Part shown: in pieces, positions 61,726-64,000 of the stretch
How the letters are laid out: each line of letters starts with the position of its first letter
How positions within the stretch are numbered: position 1 is the stretch's first letter
From: Chelativorans petroleitrophicus
Lineage (GTDB): Bacteria > Pseudomonadota > Alphaproteobacteria > Rhizobiales > Rhizobiaceae
Assembly: GCF_025398195.1 (NCBI RefSeq)
Contig: NZ_JAODNV010000003.1
Span: 1 to 64,000 of the forward strand
DNA length: 64,000 bases
Direction of reading: 5' to 3'
The notes under the pieces: generated by a model
The model's input: the letters and a program-made list of their open reading frames with translations, nothing else
Told to the model about the DNA's origin: nothing
Databases searched by the model: none
Made by a program: the position numbers and the translations under genes

Positions 61726-62166
61726 TCACGGTCTTATGTACGCATATCCCTCGGCCTGAAGCTCCATGAGCCGCACCACGCCCGAAGGTACCATGACCGC
61801 CTCGCTCATCAGCGGCACGTCCTTGCCAGCCTTCTTCACCATGTTCCTGTGGGTATTCTCGCAGGCGGCGAATGTGATCTCCGGACTTTCGAGCGACATG
61901 GCTGAGATGCGCTCCTCCACCGGGCTTTCTCCGGCAACGAGCATGTTGAGGCCCGGTCCATAGGCGACGATCTCGATCTGCACTTTCTCGCCCTTGGCCT
62001 CGTAATAGTGTCGGACGTTCTCGGCATTGTTGAGCGCCAGATTCATCACGGCCGGATCGTTCTGATCGACATGAATGGCGAGCTTGTGCACAACCTCTTC
62101 AGCCTGGGCCGCGATGGTGAGCATGGAAAAGGCGGCGGCAATGGCCGCGGATCTGATCGCAAACAT
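61726..62166 (-). CDS. Exported DsrE-family protein
   Basis: A 146-residue DsrE/F-like protein with a signal peptide (1-22, ending IAAQA). Key parts are VVHKLAIHVDQNDPAVMNLALNN and the cysteine in FAACENTH, the place of the sulfur-carrying cysteine in DsrE-type proteins. Export suggests a periplasmic persulfide carrier or a structural relative. The operon partner is DUF302. Confidence 0.88.
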   Translation of the reverse strand: MFAIRSAAIAAAFSMLTIAAQAEEVVHKLAIHVDQNDPAVMNLALNNAENVRHYYEAKGEKVQIEIVAYGPGLNMLVAGESPVEERISAMSLESPEITFAACENTHRNMVKKAGKDVPLMSEAVMVPSGVVRLMELQAEGYAYIRP

Positions 62167-62302
62167 TTCGCTTCCTTCTGGTCTTGCACGATCACCTGCT
62201 ATCCTTGAGCATCATGCGTTGACCAGGCAACCGAAAAGATCAAGGATGCAAAAATCTGAATATGTCGATTGCGCATCTGGGCGCGCTTAAGGGAAGTTGC
62301 CG

Positions 62303-63214
62303 ATGCCCATCTCACGCCGGAACCTGATGAAGGGCACCGCAGCGCTTGCGCTTGCCGGGCTCGCCTTACCGCAGGCCCGCGCTATGGGCCGGCTGGCCGT
62401 CGGAGAGGGAGAGTTGATCATCGTCAGCGATGGTCACATGACGTTGCCGCTCGAATTTCTCTTTCCCGATCTTCCGGAAGCGGAGCTTAAGGCGCTGCTT
62501 GCCGCAAACGGCATGCCCACGGACGGCTACAGTCCAGACTGCAACGTGACATTCCTGCGCGCCGGAGACCGCCTGGCGGTCTTCGATGTCGGCGCCGGTC
62601 CGAATTTCACGCCGACCACCGGCAGGCTTTTCGACAATATGGGCGAGGCGGGCATCGATCCGGCGGAGGTGACTGATGTCATCTTTACCCACGCCCATCC
62701 GGATCATCTCTGGGGCCTCTTCGATGATTTCGATGAACTTGTCTTCCCCAACGCCGCCTACCGGATGGCCGAGGCCGAATGGGATTTCTGGCGCGCGGAG
62801 GATACGCTGGACAAGATGCCGGAGGAGCGTAAGAGCTTCGTCGTAGGCGCTCAGAATCGGCTGCCGCGGATCGAAGAGAGCATCAGGCTGTTCAAGCCCG
62901 GCGCGGAAGTTATTCCGGGTGTGGAAGCGGTGGACACCGCTGGCCACACGCCGGGCCATGTCTCCTTCATGGTCCATGGCGGTGTGGAGCCGGTTCTGGT
63001 GGCGGGTGACGCGGTCACCAATTTCGCCTCCTTCGCCCAGCCGGAGTTGCGGGCCGGTAGCGATCAGGAGCCGGAGCTGGCGGCTGCAACTCGGGCGAAG
63101 CTGCTCGAGCGGCTGGCAGTCGAGAAGGCGCGGCTGATCGGCTATCATCTGCCGCATCCGGGAGCCGGAACGGTCGAGCGCAAGGATGGTGCCTACCGGT
63201 TCGTGGCTGCGTAG
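62303..63214 (+). CDS. Exported MBL-fold metallohydrolase
   Basis: A 303-residue metallo-beta-lactamase-fold enzyme with a twin-arginine-type signal (MPISRRNLMKGTAALALAG). Metal ligands are in FTHAHPDHLWG (about 130-140), H in DTAGHTPGHVSFM, D in LVAGDAVTN and a late histidine in GYHLPHPG. Neighbours suggest a role with sulfur compounds, but the family is broad (hydrolase, lactonase or dioxygenase). GGGAAG precedes the ATG; a TTG two codons upstream is less likely. Confidence 0.88.
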   Translation: MPISRRNLMKGTAALALAGLALPQARAMGRLAVGEGELIIVSDGHMTLPLEFLFPDLPEAELKALLAANGMPTDGYSPDCNVTFLRAGDRLAVFDVGAGPNFTPTTGRLFDNMGEAGIDPAEVTDVIFTHAHPDHLWGLFDDFDELVFPNAAYRMAEAEWDFWRAEDTLDKMPEERKSFVVGAQNRLPRIEESIRLFKPGAEVIPGVEAVDTAGHTPGHVSFMVHGGVEPVLVAGDAVTNFASFAQPELRAGSDQEPELAAATRAKLLERLAVEKARLIGYHLPHPGAGTVERKDGAYRFVAA

Positions 63215-63254
63215 GGTTGGTCTGATCTATCGGTCCGGAAGAGCGCGATCCAAG

Positions 63255-63677
63255 TTATTGTTTACGCAATTGCGGACGGAAAACCGGTATCCGTCTTTCT
63301 TGGAATTGCTTTATGCCTGCCGAACCCCTCGGCCCGGCCTTGCGCGCCGGTGCACAGAACAGGCCGTAAAGGGCCTCGATCACCGGCTCGACCTCCTGCC
63401 TCGCGATCGAATAGTAGATCAAGCGGCCTTCCCGACGCGCGTTGACGAGACGGTCGAAGCGCAGCCTTGCCAGTTGCTGCGACACGGCCGCCTGCGGCAT
63501 GTTCATGGTCTCTTCGAGCTCCGAGACCGACTTTTCGCCCTCAGCCAGAAGGCACAAGATGAGCAGCCGGCCTTCATGCGAGAGCGCCTTAAGAACGTTG
63601 CTTGCCTTGCGCGCTTGCTCCAGAAGCCGTTTGAAATCGTCGGGCGGGCGGGCGGGTTTCGGCTCTGGCAGGCTCAT
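63255..63677 (-). CDS. ArsR-family thiol-sensing repressor (BigR/SqrR/SoxR type)
   Basis: A 140-residue winged-helix repressor: LKALSHEGRLLILCLLAEGEKSVSELEETM, and PQAAVSQQLARLRFDRLVNARREGR. Cysteines C42 and C108 sit at the same numbers as the persulfide-sensing pair of BigR. It likely controls sulfide or thiosulfate genes. Its last 15 or so residues are coded by the 44-bp palindromic repeat, giving an odd basic tail. The ATG overlaps the SoxS-like stop (ATGA). Confidence 0.9.
   Translation of the reverse strand: MSLPEPKPARPPDDFKRLLEQARKASNVLKALSHEGRLLILCLLAEGEKSVSELEETMNMPQAAVSQQLARLRFDRLVNARREGRLIYYSIARQEVEPVIEALYGLFCAPARKAGPRGSAGIKQFQERRIPVFRPQLRKQ
63266..63309. repeat. 44-bp palindromic repeat, copy 2, inside the repressor gene
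   Basis: Starts GCAATTGCGGACGG and ends TTGGAATTGC, about 82% identical to 26460-26503. It supplies codons of about residues 124-138 of the ArsR-type gene, so the repeat has become the end of a protein. Confidence 0.75.
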
Positions 63678-64000
63678 GCGCCCTCCGGTGGATCGAGCTT
63701 TGCAATGAGCTCATCGAGAAGATACCAGAAGAACTCGCCGCCGGGATAGCCGCGGATTCGGCCGACTTCCTTGCCGTCTTCGATAAGAACAAAGCTGGGC
63801 GTGATGCGCTCGCTGGCGATACCCTGAAGATCCTCCGGCCACTCCTTGGTTATATCAACCCGGCGAAGCGGCGCGCGCCGCCCCTGCTCGGTCTTGGCAT
63901 AGGCGGGCGCGATCTCCTCGTTGAATTTGGCGCACCAGACACAGCCTGGCCGCTCCAGCATGATGAGCTCCGCCGCCTGAAGCGGCAGGGCGGTGGCCAG
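63674..64000 (-). CDS. SoxS-like periplasmic thioredoxin, 5' end cut by the window
   Basis: The frame stays open to the right edge, reading TALPLQAAELIMLERPGCVW and then CAKFNEEIAP. The upstream part looks like the end of a signal peptide, so the ATG at 63961 is probably internal. The CVWC motif replaces CGPC of thioredoxin and fits SoxS/SoxW-like proteins that keep Sox proteins reduced. It precedes the repressor by ATGA, echoing the soxRS pair of sulfur oxidisers. Confidence 0.85.
   Translation of the reverse strand: MATALPLQAAELIMLERPGCVWCAKFNEEIAPAYAKTEQGRRAPLRRVDITKEWPEDLQGIASERITPSFVLIEDGKEVGRIRGYPGGEFFWYLLDELIAKLDPPEGA

Overview
The window reads as a high-GC alphaproteobacterial chromosome, most likely Hyphomicrobiales (rhizobial order, Phyllobacteriaceae-like). 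Signs are the alphaproteobacterial LexA box (GAAC-N7-GAAC) before an imuA-imuB-dnaE2 mutagenesis cassette, the hisF-hisE-coaA gene order, leuD/leuB/asd close together, fixNOQP/fixIS-type cbb3 oxidase genes, pseudoazurin, and a 44-bp palindromic intergenic repeat of rhizobial type. No species can be named from the sequence alone.

Region 1 (1-13.9 kb) is a complete type I-E CRISPR-Cas locus read on the minus strand: cas3, a small unknown ORF, cse1, cse2, cas7e, cas5e, cas6e, cas1, cas2, a 68-bp leader, then an array of at least 80 identical 28-bp repeats with 79 spacers at an exact 61-bp period. The array runs off the left edge. Cas3 and Cascade interfere, Cas6e matures the crRNA, and Cas1-Cas2 add spacers at the leader end next to cas2.

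Region 2 (14.14-24.19 kb) is a 10.0-kb integrated element flanked by 45-bp direct repeats that are the 3' part of tRNA-Gly(GCC); the intact tRNA is on the right. It carries a P4-type integrase, an AlpA-like regulator, an SF3-like replicative helicase, a 12-copy AAGTCGG iteron field (candidate origin), small and large terminase subunits, and a string of small genes, including a zinc-ribbon protein, a lipoprotein and a SeqA-N/RAMA-like protein. No portal, capsid or tail gene is recognisable, so it looks like a phage satellite with its own packaging motor or a strongly reduced prophage.

Region 3 (24.2-42 kb) is mostly housekeeping: aminoacyl-tRNA deacylase, CnoX, Trm112-like, LeuD, a CitE-like lyase, a DUF1737 protein, a metallopeptidase, the SOS cassette imuA-imuB-dnaE2, LeuB, Asd, AlkB, CoaA, HisE and HisF. 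Two decayed genes (RidA-like, GNAT) and two kinds of palindromic repeat lie between them. A 950-bp geneless stretch with a 26% GC core lies upstream of hisF.

Region 4 (42.9-52.2 kb) has a Na/Pi cotransporter-PhoU fusion and a LacI-controlled operon (ABC importer, glycerophosphodiesterase, LacI regulator, inositol-monophosphatase family) that probably imports and splits a phosphorylated polyol or sugar diester.

Region 5 (52.2-64 kb) is a low-oxygen, NO and sulfur region. Pseudoazurin lies beside an 11-gene minus-strand operon (group III globin, membrane protein, NsrR-like Rrf2 regulator, ccoNOQP, two unknown membrane proteins, ccoI, ccoS). Then come DUF302, DsrE-like and MBL-fold exported proteins, a BigR/SqrR/SoxR-type thiol-sensing repressor, and a SoxS-like thioredoxin cut by the right edge.
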